A DNA stretch of 64,000 nucleotides from an uncultured Sulfitobacter sp. (lineage in GTDB: Bacteria > Pseudomonadota > Alphaproteobacteria > Rhodobacterales > Rhodobacteraceae): the NCBI GenBank assembly GCA_947492925.1, contig CANLOQ010000002.1, forward strand, positions 124,001-188,000, read 5' to 3'. Below the pieces are notes generated by a model. That model made no database searches, was not told the DNA's origin, and saw nothing but the letters and a program-made list of their open reading frames with translations. The position numbers were made by a program, and so were the translations under genes. Shown piece after piece: positions 44,760 to 55,387 of this stretch. Numbering within the stretch: position 1 is the first letter of the stretch; each line of letters starts with the position of its first letter.

Positions 44760-45380
44760 CTACAGCGGTCTCACCGGCTGGCGCAGGAGGGTCTTCAGCC
44801 GCTCCGGTGCAACGCGTCGCGGATCACCCAGATAGATCTCGTGGTGGGGCCCGTTAAACGTCAGCCCCAGTTCCGGCATGATCTCATCGTGCAGACGGGC
44901 CAGCGTCGGCCCTTCCGCATCATAACTCCCGATATGCAGGGTTTGCAGGCACCGGCCCTCGCGCATCTCTTCAAGGCGCAGCGTCGGCGGTGGCGGCAGG
45001 CCCAGCTTATCTGCCGCCTTTTCCCGCGCTTGGTCAAACATCTGTGCGCTGACAAACTCCGGCACCATGATCATCATCGTCCAGTGCCACGCCGCCTTGT
45101 TCCGGCGCACAAAATCCTGTGGGTCTTCGGCCCACCACAACCCCTCCAGCGGCGGCACGACATAATCCCGGCCCGCCTCCACCTTGGACAGAAATTTCAT
45201 GCCAAAGCTGATCGGATAGAGCCAGTGCAGCGCCACCTGATAGGCCTCAGCCGTGTTTGGATCGCCCGCGCCGTCGACCATCACAAAGCGCATGCAGGGC
45301 AGGTCAACCTCGACAAACTGACCAACGGGCGCATGAAAAAACGGCTTCATCTCCCGTTTGAAATCAACCTTGGGTGCCAT
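44760..45380 (-). CDS. GyrI-like (SHS2-type) small-molecule-binding protein
   Basis: A 206-residue protein of the GyrI-like superfamily, which binds hydrophobic drugs or acts as a hydrolase. It begins KVDFKREMKPFFHAP and has FVEVDLPCMRFVMVDGAGDPNTAEAYQVALHWLYPISFGMKF near residues 22-62, LEGLWWAEDP near 78, CLQTLHIGSYDAEGPTLARLHDEI near 143 and HHEIYLGDPRRVAPERLKTLLRQPV at the end, all typical. There is no DNA-binding domain, so it is a stand-alone sensor or enzyme rather than a regulator. Confidence 0.85.
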   Translation of the reverse strand: MAPKVDFKREMKPFFHAPVGQFVEVDLPCMRFVMVDGAGDPNTAEAYQVALHWLYPISFGMKFLSKVEAGRDYVVPPLEGLWWAEDPQDFVRRNKAAWHWTMMIMVPEFVSAQMFDQAREKAADKLGLPPPPTLRLEEMREGRCLQTLHIGSYDAEGPTLARLHDEIMPELGLTFNGPHHEIYLGDPRRVAPERLKTLLRQPVRPL

Positions 45381-45453
45381 GATCCTTTTCCGTCAAACCG
45401 ACCCTGTAAATCTCCCGCACCCGCCGCCAGCGCAGCGGAGAGGTCCCGCCACG

Positions 45454-46080
45454 CTACAAATGCGCAGGCAAGCTGCTGACCGCCTTGATCGCGGTGGCAT
45501 AATCGCCGTCCGCCGCGCGCTTCACCGACAATGCCCAGATCGCCGCCAACTTCTTTGCCTTGGGGTGATCGGTCTGCTCAATCGCCTCCATTCGCGCCGC
45601 CAGCGGCGCGGCAAGCGCTTCGTACCGGGCTTGCTCGGTCACGATTTCGGGGGCTGGGGGCGTTTCTGCCGGTTCCGCTGCGGTCGGTTCCGCCACCCGT
45701 GGCGTCTCAACCTGCGGTGCCGCCTCGGCCTCATCGTCCTCCGATGGCAAGGCCGCAACCTCGTCCACCAGCTCCACCGCCATGTTCAGTTTCAACAGCT
45801 TGAGGTATTTCTTCAGTTGCTTGGCCAATCCGGTCGGTTTGGTCCCCTCGCAGCACAGTTTGACGGTGCGCCCGTCCACCTCCAACAAGCCCTTGGCGAC
45901 CTTCGCGGTGGTGCCATCCAGCCGGGCCTGTCGCCCCAGCGACGCAGGCCCGTTGTGCCGGTGCATCATGAAAACGGTTTCTTCGGGTTCCTCTCCGATG
46001 CAAACCCCGAAATTCAGCGTCCGCTTGCGGCCCACCTTGATCAACGCGCGGATTTCTTCCTTCTCGCCAGCCGATATCAT
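45454..46080 (-). CDS. Protein of unknown function with acidic/Pro linker
   Basis: A 208-residue soluble protein that I do not recognise. Residues 1-100 form a compact basic domain (EEIRALIKVGRKRTLNFGVCIG, MMHRHNGPASLGRQARLDG, LLEVDGRTVKLCCEGTKPTG, LAKQLKKYLKLLKLN). Residues 112-150 are an acidic Ala/Pro/Glu linker. The C-terminal 60 residues are two helices ending AIKAVSSLPAHL. The three Cys lie at residues 27, 76 and 77. There is no signal peptide or membrane segment. It sits between GyrI-like and aldolase genes with no evident functional link. Confidence 0.7.
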   Translation of the reverse strand: MISAGEKEEIRALIKVGRKRTLNFGVCIGEEPEETVFMMHRHNGPASLGRQARLDGTTAKVAKGLLEVDGRTVKLCCEGTKPTGLAKQLKKYLKLLKLNMAVELVDEVAALPSEDDEAEAAPQVETPRVAEPTAAEPAETPPAPEIVTEQARYEALAAPLAARMEAIEQTDHPKAKKLAAIWALSVKRAADGDYATAIKAVSSLPAHL

Positions 46081-46231
46081 GTGCGGCCTCCCTTGGGTGT
46101 GACAGGCAAAAGCCTAGGCCCTTCGCCGCATTCTGGCAATGCACCCGCCGCGCGGAGGGGTGAAGGCACCACATCAGGGGCAGACCGGCGCGGCACAATC
46201 GCATAAGCTTTCCGAAACAGAGGAGAACACC

Positions 46232-47056
46232 ATGAACGATCAATCCGCCAGCGGTCTGGGCACCGGCTTTAACATTCCCGATCCCGCAGATTTGCCAACG
46301 CTCAAGGGCACAGTGCCCGAGGCCGAATGGCAACTGCGCGTTGAACTGGCGGCTACTTACCGGCTCTGCGCGCTGCACGGATGGACCGATCTGGTCTTTA
46401 CCCATATCTCCGCCCGCCTGCCGGATGAAAACGGCGAAGAGCGTTTTCTGATCAACCCCTACGGCATCATGTTCGACGAGATGACGGCCTCCTGCCTGGT
46501 CAAGATCGACCTTGAGGGCAATATCTGTCAGGACACGCCCTATTTCATCAATCCTGCCGGGTTCACCATTCATTCGGCCATCCACGCCGCACGCGAGAAC
46601 GCGGGCTGCGTGATCCACGTCCACACGCCCTACGGTGTTGCTGTGTCGGTCCAGAATGAAGGGCTGCGCCGCTACACGCAGTTTTCGATGATCGTGAACA
46701 ACGATCTGGCCTATCACGACTACGAAGGCATCGCGCTTGAGCTGGACGAGCGGGAGCGCATCGTGAATGATCTGGGCGACAAAAACCTGCTGATGCTGCG
46801 CAACCACGGCACGCTGACCGTTGGCCCCAACTGTGCCATCGCGTTTCTGCGGATGTATTTTCTGGAAAACGCCTGCAAGACCCAGATTTTCGCGCAATCG
46901 GCAGGCACAGACAACCTGCACGAAGAACCGCAGGAAATGGCCGACACGGTCCAGCGCCAGTCGGCGGCTGCCTTCGAGCCGGGCACGGGTGACAACCTGG
47001 TCTGGCCGGGCCTGATGCGCAAACTCAAGCGGTCCAATCCGGGCTTTGATCAGTAG
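46232..47056 (+). CDS. Class II aldolase/adducin domain protein
   Basis: A 274-residue protein of the class II aldolase/adducin fold. The substrate and metal region shows THISARLP near residue 54, INPYGIMFDEMTAS near 71, CVIHVHTPYGVAVSVQ near 126-141 with the two metal-binding histidines, and LMLRNHGTLTVGP near 187-199 with a third. Family members are zinc aldolases or epimerases for sugar phosphates; the substrate here is not evident. The frame is open 31 codons upstream, but the ATG at 46232, preceded by AGAGGAGA, is best. It is convergent with the acidic protein genes. Confidence 0.88.
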   Translation: MNDQSASGLGTGFNIPDPADLPTLKGTVPEAEWQLRVELAATYRLCALHGWTDLVFTHISARLPDENGEERFLINPYGIMFDEMTASCLVKIDLEGNICQDTPYFINPAGFTIHSAIHAARENAGCVIHVHTPYGVAVSVQNEGLRRYTQFSMIVNNDLAYHDYEGIALELDERERIVNDLGDKNLLMLRNHGTLTVGPNCAIAFLRMYFLENACKTQIFAQSAGTDNLHEEPQEMADTVQRQSAAAFEPGTGDNLVWPGLMRKLKRSNPGFDQ

Positions 47057-47273
47057 CAGACGACGGGATCAGGCGCGCTGCTGCACCTGTCGCAACGGAC
47101 AGGACGGCACGGCCCAGACCGCAACCCCGCACTGGCGCATCAAGGCCCCTCTAAATGGCCCAAGAACAAGTTTCCTGCGCCATCGGAGCCGGTAAAGTCA
47201 GTCGAACAACCCATCTGCCCGCCGGGAAACACCGGCGGCAAAACCGCCGTCAACAAACCATCCAGCAAGGGCA

Positions 47274-47287
47274 GGGGGAGTGCCCCC
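47274..47287. terminator. Weak hairpin at the end of the smaller acidic-protein gene
   Basis: GGGGG (47274-47278) and CCCCC (47283-47287) with a four-base loop lie three bases beyond that gene's stop, reading on the minus strand. There is no clear T-run. The rest of the 233-base gap from 47057 to 47289 holds nothing else I can name. Confidence 0.35.
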
Positions 47288-47289
47288 GC

Positions 47290-48240
47290 TTACAACACCA
47301 CGCTTGCTTCGCTCACAATATCGCGGTTCGCGGCGATCATCGGTTCGTCGTTCAGATCGTTCTGCTGGTCCAGCCGGTCCTCGCTCAGGGTGTTCTGCAA
47401 ACTGCCCTGCTCAACAATCGCAAGCCGCGAGATTTCCAGATCGCTGCTCTCGCCCTGCGCAATTGCAAGCGCCTGCGCATCGGTCAGCTCTGTCACCTCG
47501 GGGCTGCTCAGGATCACCAGCGTGTAGCGTGAAACGGTATTGGCCGCCTCGCCACCCGTGTCTTCCTCCACCTCGATCAAATGCAGGTTCCCGGCCACTT
47601 CATCGGGCAGTTCGATCATCAGCGCGTCATCCGCATCCGAAAGGTCAATCCGGCTGCCAAAGGCCACGCCTTCCGGCAGGCTGGCGATCCCTGCTTCGGT
47701 GATGTTGAGGATGATCTCATCCGCATCCGTGTCTGCCGTGTCGACCTGCTCGGTCACCACGGATGGCACGCCGTCGCCTTCGGGCGGGGTGATTTCGGTG
47801 GCAATACCAAAGACCGGCGCGCCCATGCTGACGTTTGAATTCAGACCGACAGTAACCGTATCGGCTCCGTCGCCCGGTGCCACGTTGAACCGCGCGTCGC
47901 TCTCGCCCACCTGCACGGCGTCGTCGCCATCGGTGCCGGTGACGTCAAAGACCGCCGGATCATCGGTTTCGGTCACGCCCGCCAGCGCGCCGGTAAAGGT
48001 CTCGCCGCCGGTTACCCTTGTCACCGCGTCAGCAGGGCTGCGCGCGTCCGGGTCGGTGGTGTCGGGGGTTTCAGGCGTATCCGGGGTGTCGGGCGTATCT
48101 GCCGGGTCCGGCATCTGCGTCGGCGTCTCGGGATCGGGGGCCGGATCATCCGTTACGGCGACATCGTCATCATCATCCCCCAGCACCGGCACCGCCAGCA
48201 ATCCAAGGGCCAGAAGCGGCACCAACAACATTTCCAACAT
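47290..48240 (-). CDS. Acidic membrane-anchored protein of unknown function (short paralogue)
   Basis: A 316-residue protein with a single N-terminal hydrophobic segment (EMLLVPLLALGLLAVPVLG, residues 3-21) without positive charges, directly followed by DDDDD. A Pro/Thr/Asp linker with repeated PDTPDTPETPDT-like units (about 34-64) leads to a beta-rich domain at about 96-250. That domain shares LNSN, a LPDEVAGNLHLIEVEED segment and the pattern around FDVTG and FNV with the larger upstream protein. There are no cysteines. The strongly acidic composition suggests an exported, salt-adapted or calcium-binding protein. AAAGG precedes the ATG. It is probably cotranscribed with the larger gene 136 bases upstream. 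Confidence 0.8.
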   Translation of the reverse strand: MLEMLLVPLLALGLLAVPVLGDDDDDVAVTDDPAPDPETPTQMPDPADTPDTPDTPETPDTTDPDARSPADAVTRVTGGETFTGALAGVTETDDPAVFDVTGTDGDDAVQVGESDARFNVAPGDGADTVTVGLNSNVSMGAPVFGIATEITPPEGDGVPSVVTEQVDTADTDADEIILNITEAGIASLPEGVAFGSRIDLSDADDALMIELPDEVAGNLHLIEVEEDTGGEAANTVSRYTLVILSSPEVTELTDAQALAIAQGESSDLEISRLAIVEQGSLQNTLSEDRLDQQNDLNDEPMIAANRDIVSEASVVL

Positions 48241-48376
48241 CGGATAAACCTTTCATAAAACCAGCGGCCAAAACGCTGGCGAAGCACGGGAGCAAAGTCA
48301 ATTCGGGGCCATTTTCCGCGCCATCCGCGAAACAAATGGCCCCGTCGCCACGCGATTGTTTCTGGGGGGTGTCACA

Positions 48377-50014
48377 TCAGAAATAGCTGAACGGGTTCAG
48401 GCTTATGCCCTGAAACGGATTGCCGACCCCGACAAAGCCATCCCCACCCCCGGTAGAGCCGCCGGTGGGATCACCCGCACCGCCACCTGTGGCGGCAGGC
48501 GTGTCGACATCCACATGCTCTGACACGGACGCCCAGGTGATGTTCGACGTGATCTGCGGATTGTCATTGATGAAATTGGTGATCAGCACCTCAACACCTG
48601 CAGAATCCCCGCTCCCGATATCGGTATAAAGGGAATCGGTGCCAAGAAAGATTTCGGCCAGCACGTTGGTGGTCTGTGTCCGGGCCAGTCCTTCTTCGGC
48701 AATCTGCGCCACCTCCGCGTCGGAAAGGGACGTCTGTGTAGAGGACGTTTGCACGATAAAGGCGCGCTTGACGGTGGATGTATCGCCTTCCTCGCCTTCC
48801 TCGACCTCGTGGAACACCAGATGGAAGTTGCCCCTCACATCGTCGCCAAATTCAAAGTTCAGAACACTATCCGGGTTGTGCAGTTCAATTTGCGCCACAT
48901 GCTCCGCGATCTGGTCCGCCGATACATTCAGCGTGATTTCCGTGCGCTCGGCATAGACCTTGGAAAACACGGTCTCCTCAACGGGATTGCCTGCGTCATC
49001 CGTGCTTTGCGTGGTCACCGAACTGACAAGGCCGTCGGGTGCCAGAATGTTGCTGTTCAGCGCGGCGATCACGGATGTCGTCCCCGTGCTGTAGCTGATG
49101 TTGAACGTATGCTCCGCGTCATAGTTGACCGAAATGGTGTTCGGCCCTTCCGGTGCGGTCACGTCAAATGCCTGATCGTCCGGGTCGGTGCTTGGCTCGC
49201 GCTCCGTCAACACGGTCTCATCGTCGATCTCGGTGCCGCCCTCATCGCTCACGGTCACAAGGTTCACCGGCTGGCGGGCAATCTCTGCCGCGATCTGGTC
49301 CAGAATGCGCTGGGCTTCAAGCTCTTCCGCGATGATCAGCGGGTCGCGGAAACCCTCACCGGTCGGAGGCCGGTTCAGCCCGTCCTCTGTCTCTCCGTCA
49401 GCCCCGCCGCCGGTCACCTCGACGCCAAGCTCGGTCACAAAGGCGCGGAAGTCGCTGGCCGCTTCAATGATAGGCTGATTTGGGTCAAGCTGATCAAGAA
49501 ACTCCGTGATCTGCGCCTCTGTCTCGCTATCCACCGGGTCAAACGGGACATAATCCCGGATCAGGTCATTGCGCGCCTCGGTATCATATTCCGGCGCATC
49601 CGCGACGTCCGTGGTGCCCTCATCGGGGTCCGTTACCACTGGCTCCGGGTCTTCATCGGTCAACTCGATGACCTCAACGCCGATCCCGGTCACAAAGGCC
49701 CGGAAATCACCGGCCGCGTCAATGATGGGCTGACGGGGATCAAGCCCGTCAAGAAACTCGGCAATCCGCGCGTCTGTTTCCTCATCGACTTCCTCGATGG
49801 GCACATAACCCCGGATCAGGTCGTTGCGCGTTGCGGTGTCATACGCCTGTTCGTCGCTCTCGGAGGACTGGATCAGCTCAATCCCGGAAGACTGGATGAT
49901 ATCGTCCAGACCATCTTCGTTCTGATCAACCTCTGCAACATCATCGTCACCGCCACTGGCGGCCATTGCAACAAACCCCACCGACAGAAGGGACAAAAAT
50001 CCAATTGCGAACAT
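48377..50014 (-). CDS. Acidic membrane-anchored protein with duplicated 59-aa module (long paralogue)
   Basis: A 545-residue protein. The N-terminal hydrophobic segment (FAIGFLSLLSVGFVAMAAS, residues 2-20) is followed by GGDDDVAEVDQNEDGLDD. Residues 57-115 and 142-200 are two copies of one module (YDT..RNDLIR.YVP...., then DFRAFVT..GVEV), identical at about 42 of 59 positions. Residues 282-425 match the domain of the shorter downstream protein. A Gly/Ser/Thr-rich linker precedes the C-terminus GNPFQGISLNPFSYF, which ends in aromatic residues. No cysteines and no catalytic motif. The frame is open 53 codons upstream; the ATG at 50014 with TGAGGA upstream starts the hydrophobic segment. Function unknown. 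Confidence 0.8.
   Translation of the reverse strand: MFAIGFLSLLSVGFVAMAASGGDDDVAEVDQNEDGLDDIIQSSGIELIQSSESDEQAYDTATRNDLIRGYVPIEEVDEETDARIAEFLDGLDPRQPIIDAAGDFRAFVTGIGVEVIELTDEDPEPVVTDPDEGTTDVADAPEYDTEARNDLIRDYVPFDPVDSETEAQITEFLDQLDPNQPIIEAASDFRAFVTELGVEVTGGGADGETEDGLNRPPTGEGFRDPLIIAEELEAQRILDQIAAEIARQPVNLVTVSDEGGTEIDDETVLTEREPSTDPDDQAFDVTAPEGPNTISVNYDAEHTFNISYSTGTTSVIAALNSNILAPDGLVSSVTTQSTDDAGNPVEETVFSKVYAERTEITLNVSADQIAEHVAQIELHNPDSVLNFEFGDDVRGNFHLVFHEVEEGEEGDTSTVKRAFIVQTSSTQTSLSDAEVAQIAEEGLARTQTTNVLAEIFLGTDSLYTDIGSGDSAGVEVLITNFINDNPQITSNITWASVSEHVDVDTPAATGGGAGDPTGGSTGGGDGFVGVGNPFQGISLNPFSYF
49415..49846 (-). repeat. Internal duplication in the long acidic protein
   Basis: Two copies encode the 59-residue module: 49670-49846 (first in the protein) and 49415-49591. 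They are 85 codons apart, separated by an acidic Asp/Glu/Val linker. Protein identity is about 70 percent by direct count, and the DNA similarity is also visible. Confidence 0.85.
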
Positions 50015-50379
50015 CCTGCACGTCCTCACATGATTGGCGCACGCATTTCGGTGGCCATTTGATTTAATTTTGATCGTTGTGACGGATGATCGGGGCGCCA
50101 GTAGGGCGAAACGCGGCGACAGCGGGGCAAGAATCGTATAATTGTTTCTGAAATCCGAACTCCCGCGCCACAATTGCGGCCCGAACGCGTCTGGACGCTG
50201 ACATCAACGATTATTGGCCCTCAAGGGTCACTTGACCGCACGTTACTGTGTTGCGGACGGATAAACCCTCTGCTACATGGCCGGTGATTTAGAGGTCTTG
50301 AACATTTTCAAGCCGCGCCAACTTTCCGGTGACGCGACTGCTTTTCGCTATGCCGGGCTGAATGAATGAGAGGATGGAC
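50015..50379. other. Intergenic region carrying the divergent atp and acidic-protein promoters
   Basis: About 365 bases without a gene separate the divergent acidic-protein and atp operons, so at least two promoters must lie here. The part near 50040-50075 is AT-rich. A weak candidate for the atp side is TTGCGG (50251-50256) with TACATG 17 bases further; the match is poor. Nothing else is recognisable. Confidence 0.4.
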
Positions 50380-50940
50380 GTGTCCGAAACCGCTTCGATT
50401 TCCACCGGTATCGCAGGGCGCTATGCGTCCGCCGTGTATGACATTGTCAAAGAGGGCAAAAAAGTCAAAGCGCTTGAATCTGATCTGGATACCTTGCAGG
50501 ACGCCCTGTCAGACAGCGAAGACTTCCGCGACCTGATCAATTCCCCGGTCTACACCCGCGACGAACAGGGTGCTGCCATCTCTGCCATCGCCAAAAAGAT
50601 GAAGCTGTCGGATACCATGTCCAGCACGCTGTCGCTGATGGCCAGCAAACGCCGCCTTTTTGTGCTGCCCGCGCTGGTCAAAGCCCTGCGCGAGGCGATT
50701 GCCGAAGACAAGGGCGAGGTTACCGCCGAAGTCACATCGGCCAAGGCGCTGACCAAGGCGCAGTCAGACAAACTTGCCAAGTCGCTCAAGTCCAGCACCG
50801 GCAAAACCGTAACACTCCAAACGACAGTTGATGAATCACTCATCGGCGGTCTTATCGTCAAAGTGGGCTCCAAGATGATCGACACCTCGATCCGCTCGAA
50901 GCTCAATTCCCTCCAGAATGCAATGAAAGAGGTCGGATAA
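50380..50940 (+). CDS. atpH: ATP synthase F1 subunit delta
   Basis: A 186-residue subunit connecting the F1 head to the peripheral stalk. The N-terminal helical domain begins SETASISTGIAGRYASAVYDI and the C-terminal part has VTAEVTSAKALTKAQSDKLAKSL and VDESLIGGLIVKVGSKMIDTSI, the family's most conserved stretch. I choose GTG at 50380, five bases after AGAGGA and matching the short N-terminus usual in this group, over the ATGs at 50362 and 50374. It is the first gene of atpHAGDC and directly abuts atpA. Confidence 0.93.
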   Translation: MSETASISTGIAGRYASAVYDIVKEGKKVKALESDLDTLQDALSDSEDFRDLINSPVYTRDEQGAAISAIAKKMKLSDTMSSTLSLMASKRRLFVLPALVKALREAIAEDKGEVTAEVTSAKALTKAQSDKLAKSLKSSTGKTVTLQTTVDESLIGGLIVKVGSKMIDTSIRSKLNSLQNAMKEVG

Positions 50941-52479
50941 ATGGGTATCCAAGCGGCGGAAATTTCCGCAATCCTGAAGGACCAGATCAAGAATTTCGGT
51001 CAAGAAGCAGAAGTGGCCGAAGTTGGCCGCGTGCTCTCCGTCGGTGACGGTATTGCGCGTGTGCACGGTCTGGACAATGTTCAGGCCGGTGAAATGGTCG
51101 AATTCCCCGGTGGTATTCAGGGCATGGCCCTGAACCTCGAAGCGGACAACGTGGGTGTTGTTATCTTCGGTTCCGACCGCGACATCAAGGAAGGCGACAC
51201 CGTCAAGCGCACGAACTCCATCGTGGACGTGCCAATCGGTGACGAACTGCTGGGCCGCGTTGTTGACGGTCTGGGCAACCCCATTGACGGCAAAGGCCCC
51301 ATCGGCGCGACAAAGCGCGGCTTGGCCGAAGTCAAAGCACCGGGCATCATTCCGCGTAAATCCGTACACGAGCCGATGGCGACTGGCCTCAAGTCCGTGG
51401 ACGCGATGATCCCGATTGGCCGTGGCCAGCGCGAATTGATCATTGGCGACCGCCAGACCGGTAAAACCGCCGTCGCACTCGACGCGATGCTGAACCAGGC
51501 GCAGGTCAACGAAGCCGCAGACGGCGACGAAAGTAAAAAGATGTACTGCGTGTACGTCGCGATCGGCCAGAAGCGTTCAACCGTGGCGCAGCTGGTGAAA
51601 AAGCTCGAAGAAACCGGTGCCATCGAATATTCCATCGTCGTGGCCGCCACCGCGTCCGAGCCTGCACCGATGCAGTTTTTGGCGCCTTACTGTGCCACCG
51701 CGATGGCCGAGCACTTCCGCGACAACGGCCGCCACGCGCTGATCATCTACGATGACCTCAGCAAACAGGCCGTGTCCTATCGTCAGATGTCCCTGCTGCT
51801 GCGTCGCCCACCGGGCCGCGAAGCTTACCCCGGTGACGTTTTCTATCTGCACTCCCGCCTGCTTGAGCGTTCCGCCAAGCTGGGTGATGACGCGGGCAAC
51901 GGCTCTTTGACAGCCCTGCCGATCATCGAAACCCAGGGTGGTGACGTGTCGGCCTTTATTCCGACAAACGTGATTTCCATCACCGACGGTCAGATCTTCC
52001 TTGAAACCGAACTCTTCTATCAGGGCATCCGCCCTGCGGTGAACACCGGTCTGTCGGTTTCGCGTGTGGGCTCCTCCGCCCAGACCAAAGCGATGTCATC
52101 CGTTGCCGGTCCGGTGAAACTGTCGCTGGCTCAGTACCGCGAAATGGCCGCCTTTGCGCAGTTCGGTTCCGATCTGGACGCCGCCACCCAGCAGTTGCTG
52201 AACCGTGGTGCCCGTCTGACCGAACTGATGAAGCAGCCACAGTACGCGCCGCTGACCAACGCCGAAATCGTCTGCGTCATCTATGCGGGCACCAACGGCT
52301 ATCTGGACAAACTGCCCGTGTCTGACGTCGGCAAGTGGGAGCAGGGTCTGCTCAACCACCTGCGGTCCAAGCACGCTGACCTGCTCAAGGACATCACCAA
52401 CAACGACCGCAAGGTGAAGGACGAGTTGGAAGATCAAATCAAGTCAGCACTCGACGCTTACGCCGCTGACTTCGCTTAA
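50941..52479 (+). CDS. atpA: ATP synthase F1 subunit alpha
   Basis: A 512-residue alpha subunit, the non-catalytic nucleotide-binding subunit of the F1 hexamer. The P-loop [13 protein letters not shown] is at about residues 169-181. [47 protein letters not shown] near 262-308 and [14 protein letters not shown] near 370 are diagnostic, including the conserved Arg that reaches the beta site. The length is standard. It starts immediately after the atpH stop. Confidence 0.99.
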   Translation: MGIQAAEISAILKDQIKNFGQEAEVAEVGRVLSVGDGIARVHGLDNVQAGEMVEFPGGIQGMALNLEADNVGVVIFGSDRDIKEGDTVKRTNSIVDVPIGDELLGRVVDGLGNPIDGKGPIGATKRGLAEVKAPGIIPRKSVHEPMATGLKSVDAMIPIGRGQRELIIGDRQTGKTAVALDAMLNQAQVNEAADGDESKKMYCVYVAIGQKRSTVAQLVKKLEETGAIEYSIVVAATASEPAPMQFLAPYCATAMAEHFRDNGRHALIIYDDLSKQAVSYRQMSLLLRRPPGREAYPGDVFYLHSRLLERSAKLGDDAGNGSLTALPIIETQGGDVSAFIPTNVISITDGQIFLETELFYQGIRPAVNTGLSVSRVGSSAQTKAMSSVAGPVKLSLAQYREMAAFAQFGSDLDAATQQLLNRGARLTELMKQPQYAPLTNAEIVCVIYAGTNGYLDKLPVSDVGKWEQGLLNHLRSKHADLLKDITNNDRKVKDELEDQIKSALDAYAADFA

Positions 52480-52493
52480 GGAGAGAGAAGCCA

Positions 52494-53372
52494 ATGGCAA
52501 ATCTCAAAGACCTTAAAAACCGGATCTCGTCGGTCAAATCGACCCGCAAGATCACGAAAGCCATGCAAATGGTTGCCGCGGCGAAACTTCGCCGCGCGCA
52601 GGAAGCTGCCGAAATGTCGCGTCCCTACGCCGAACGGTTCAATGCCGTCATGGCCGGGCTGGCGGCATCGGTCGGCGGGTCTGACAGCGCCCCCAAACTG
52701 CTCAGCGGTACAGGGTCGGACAAAGTCAATCTGCTGGTCGTCATGACGTCCGAACGTGGTCTCTGCGGTGGTTTCAACACGAACATCGTGAAGAAAGCCA
52801 AAACCCACGCCCAGGAACTGCTGGCCGCTGGCAAAGAGGTGAAAATCCTCACCGTTGGCAAAAAAGGCCGTGACCAGCTCAAGCGGGACTACGCCGATCA
52901 TCTGGTGGGTCACGTCGACCTCACAGAGGTCAAGCGCCTTAGCTACGCAGACGCCCAAGGCATCGCCAAGGACGTTCTGGGCCGCTTTGACGCGGGCGAA
53001 TTTGACGTGGCAACGCTGTTCTATGCGGAATTCGTGAACGTGGTCAGCCAGGTGCCACAGGCACAGCAGATCATCCCGGCCAAGTTCGAGGACGCAGCCG
53101 AGGACGAGGGGGCCACAACCCTGTTCGATTACGAGCCTTCCGAAGAGGCAATCCTTGCCGACCTGCTGCCACGCGGTGTCGCCACGGCGATCTTCTCGGG
53201 TCTGCTTGAGAATGCCGCGTCCGAGCAGGGCGCGCGGATGTCCGCAATGGACAACGCGACCCGCAACGCGGGCGACATGATCGACAACCTCACGATCGAA
53301 TACAACCGTTCCCGTCAGGCCGTCATCACGAACGAGCTGATCGAAATCATTTCCGGCGCGGAAGCGCTGTAA
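52494..53372 (+). CDS. atpG: ATP synthase F1 subunit gamma
   Basis: A 292-residue central shaft subunit. The N-terminal helix [34 protein letters not shown] and the C-terminal helix [43 protein letters not shown] form the coiled coil that rotates inside the alpha3beta3 ring. [13 protein letters not shown] near residue 84 is the middle-domain signature. GGAGAGA precedes the start, 14 bases after atpA. Confidence 0.98.
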   Translation: MANLKDLKNRISSVKSTRKITKAMQMVAAAKLRRAQEAAEMSRPYAERFNAVMAGLAASVGGSDSAPKLLSGTGSDKVNLLVVMTSERGLCGGFNTNIVKKAKTHAQELLAAGKEVKILTVGKKGRDQLKRDYADHLVGHVDLTEVKRLSYADAQGIAKDVLGRFDAGEFDVATLFYAEFVNVVSQVPQAQQIIPAKFEDAAEDEGATTLFDYEPSEEAILADLLPRGVATAIFSGLLENAASEQGARMSAMDNATRNAGDMIDNLTIEYNRSRQAVITNELIEIISGAEAL

Positions 53373-54815
<1,443 letters not shown>

Positions 54816-54829
54816 GGGAGCCTTGAGCA

Positions 54830-55258
54830 ATGGCAGACACGATGCAATTCGATCTGGTATCGCCCGAGCGGCGGTTGGCCTCACTCAAGGTCACATCCGT
54901 CCAGATCCCCGGCGCTGACGGCGACATGACCGCGATGGAGGGGCACAGCCCCACCATCACGACCCTGCGCCCCGGCATTTTGTCGGTGGATGGCCCCGAC
55001 GGGACCAACGACTATGTTGTGACCGGCGGTTTCGCTGAAATCCGTGCCGATGGCGTGTCGGTTCTGGCCGAACGTGCCGTGCCCAAGGGTGACATGACCC
55101 AAGAGCATCTGGACGAGATGATGGAAGAAGCCAAGACCATGTATTCCAACGCAAAAGAAGCGTTTGAGAATGAACCGGGTCCGGTGGATGACGCAGCCAA
55201 GCTGCTGTCGGACATGGTTGCTATGGGCGAACATATGGGGCTGACTGCCAAGCAGTAA
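54830..55258 (+). CDS. atpC: ATP synthase F1 subunit epsilon
   Basis: A 142-residue epsilon subunit, part of the rotor and an inhibitor of ATP hydrolysis. The N-terminal beta-barrel is complete: [45 protein letters not shown]. Then [21 protein letters not shown] leads to a C-terminal helical region that is longer and more acidic than in E. coli. It is the last gene of the operon, with a terminator 22 bases downstream. The Fo genes are not in the window, as expected for Rhodobacterales. Confidence 0.97.
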   Translation: MADTMQFDLVSPERRLASLKVTSVQIPGADGDMTAMEGHSPTITTLRPGILSVDGPDGTNDYVVTGGFAEIRADGVSVLAERAVPKGDMTQEHLDEMMEEAKTMYSNAKEAFENEPGPVDDAAKLLSDMVAMGEHMGLTAKQ

Positions 55259-55280
55259 CCGGCATCAGCGTCAGAATTTC

Positions 55281-55315
55281 AAAAGGCTCCGCCCGTGGCG
55301 GGGCCTTTTCTTTTG
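55281..55315 (+). terminator. Rho-independent terminator of the atp operon
   Basis: AAAAGGCTCCGCC (55281-55293) pairs with GGCGGGGCCTTTT (55297-55309), with one T-G wobble and a three-base loop, and is followed by CTTTT. Confidence 0.92.
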
Positions 55316-55387
55316 CGCGCCATTGTCTTGGCGCATTGAACGTCAGAACTATTGTTGCCGTTCATTCGTTCGGATAAATCTATTGAT

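Noticed and set aside
47057-47289. Possible small RNA or gene in the gap after the aldolase
   Set aside because: It holds only GC-rich inverted repeats and short frames without ribosome-binding sites; nothing supports a gene.
48749-50062. A 437-codon plus-strand frame
   Set aside because: It is opposite the long acidic protein. The minus-strand frame has a ribosome-binding site, a hydrophobic N-terminus, internal repeats and a homologous neighbour.
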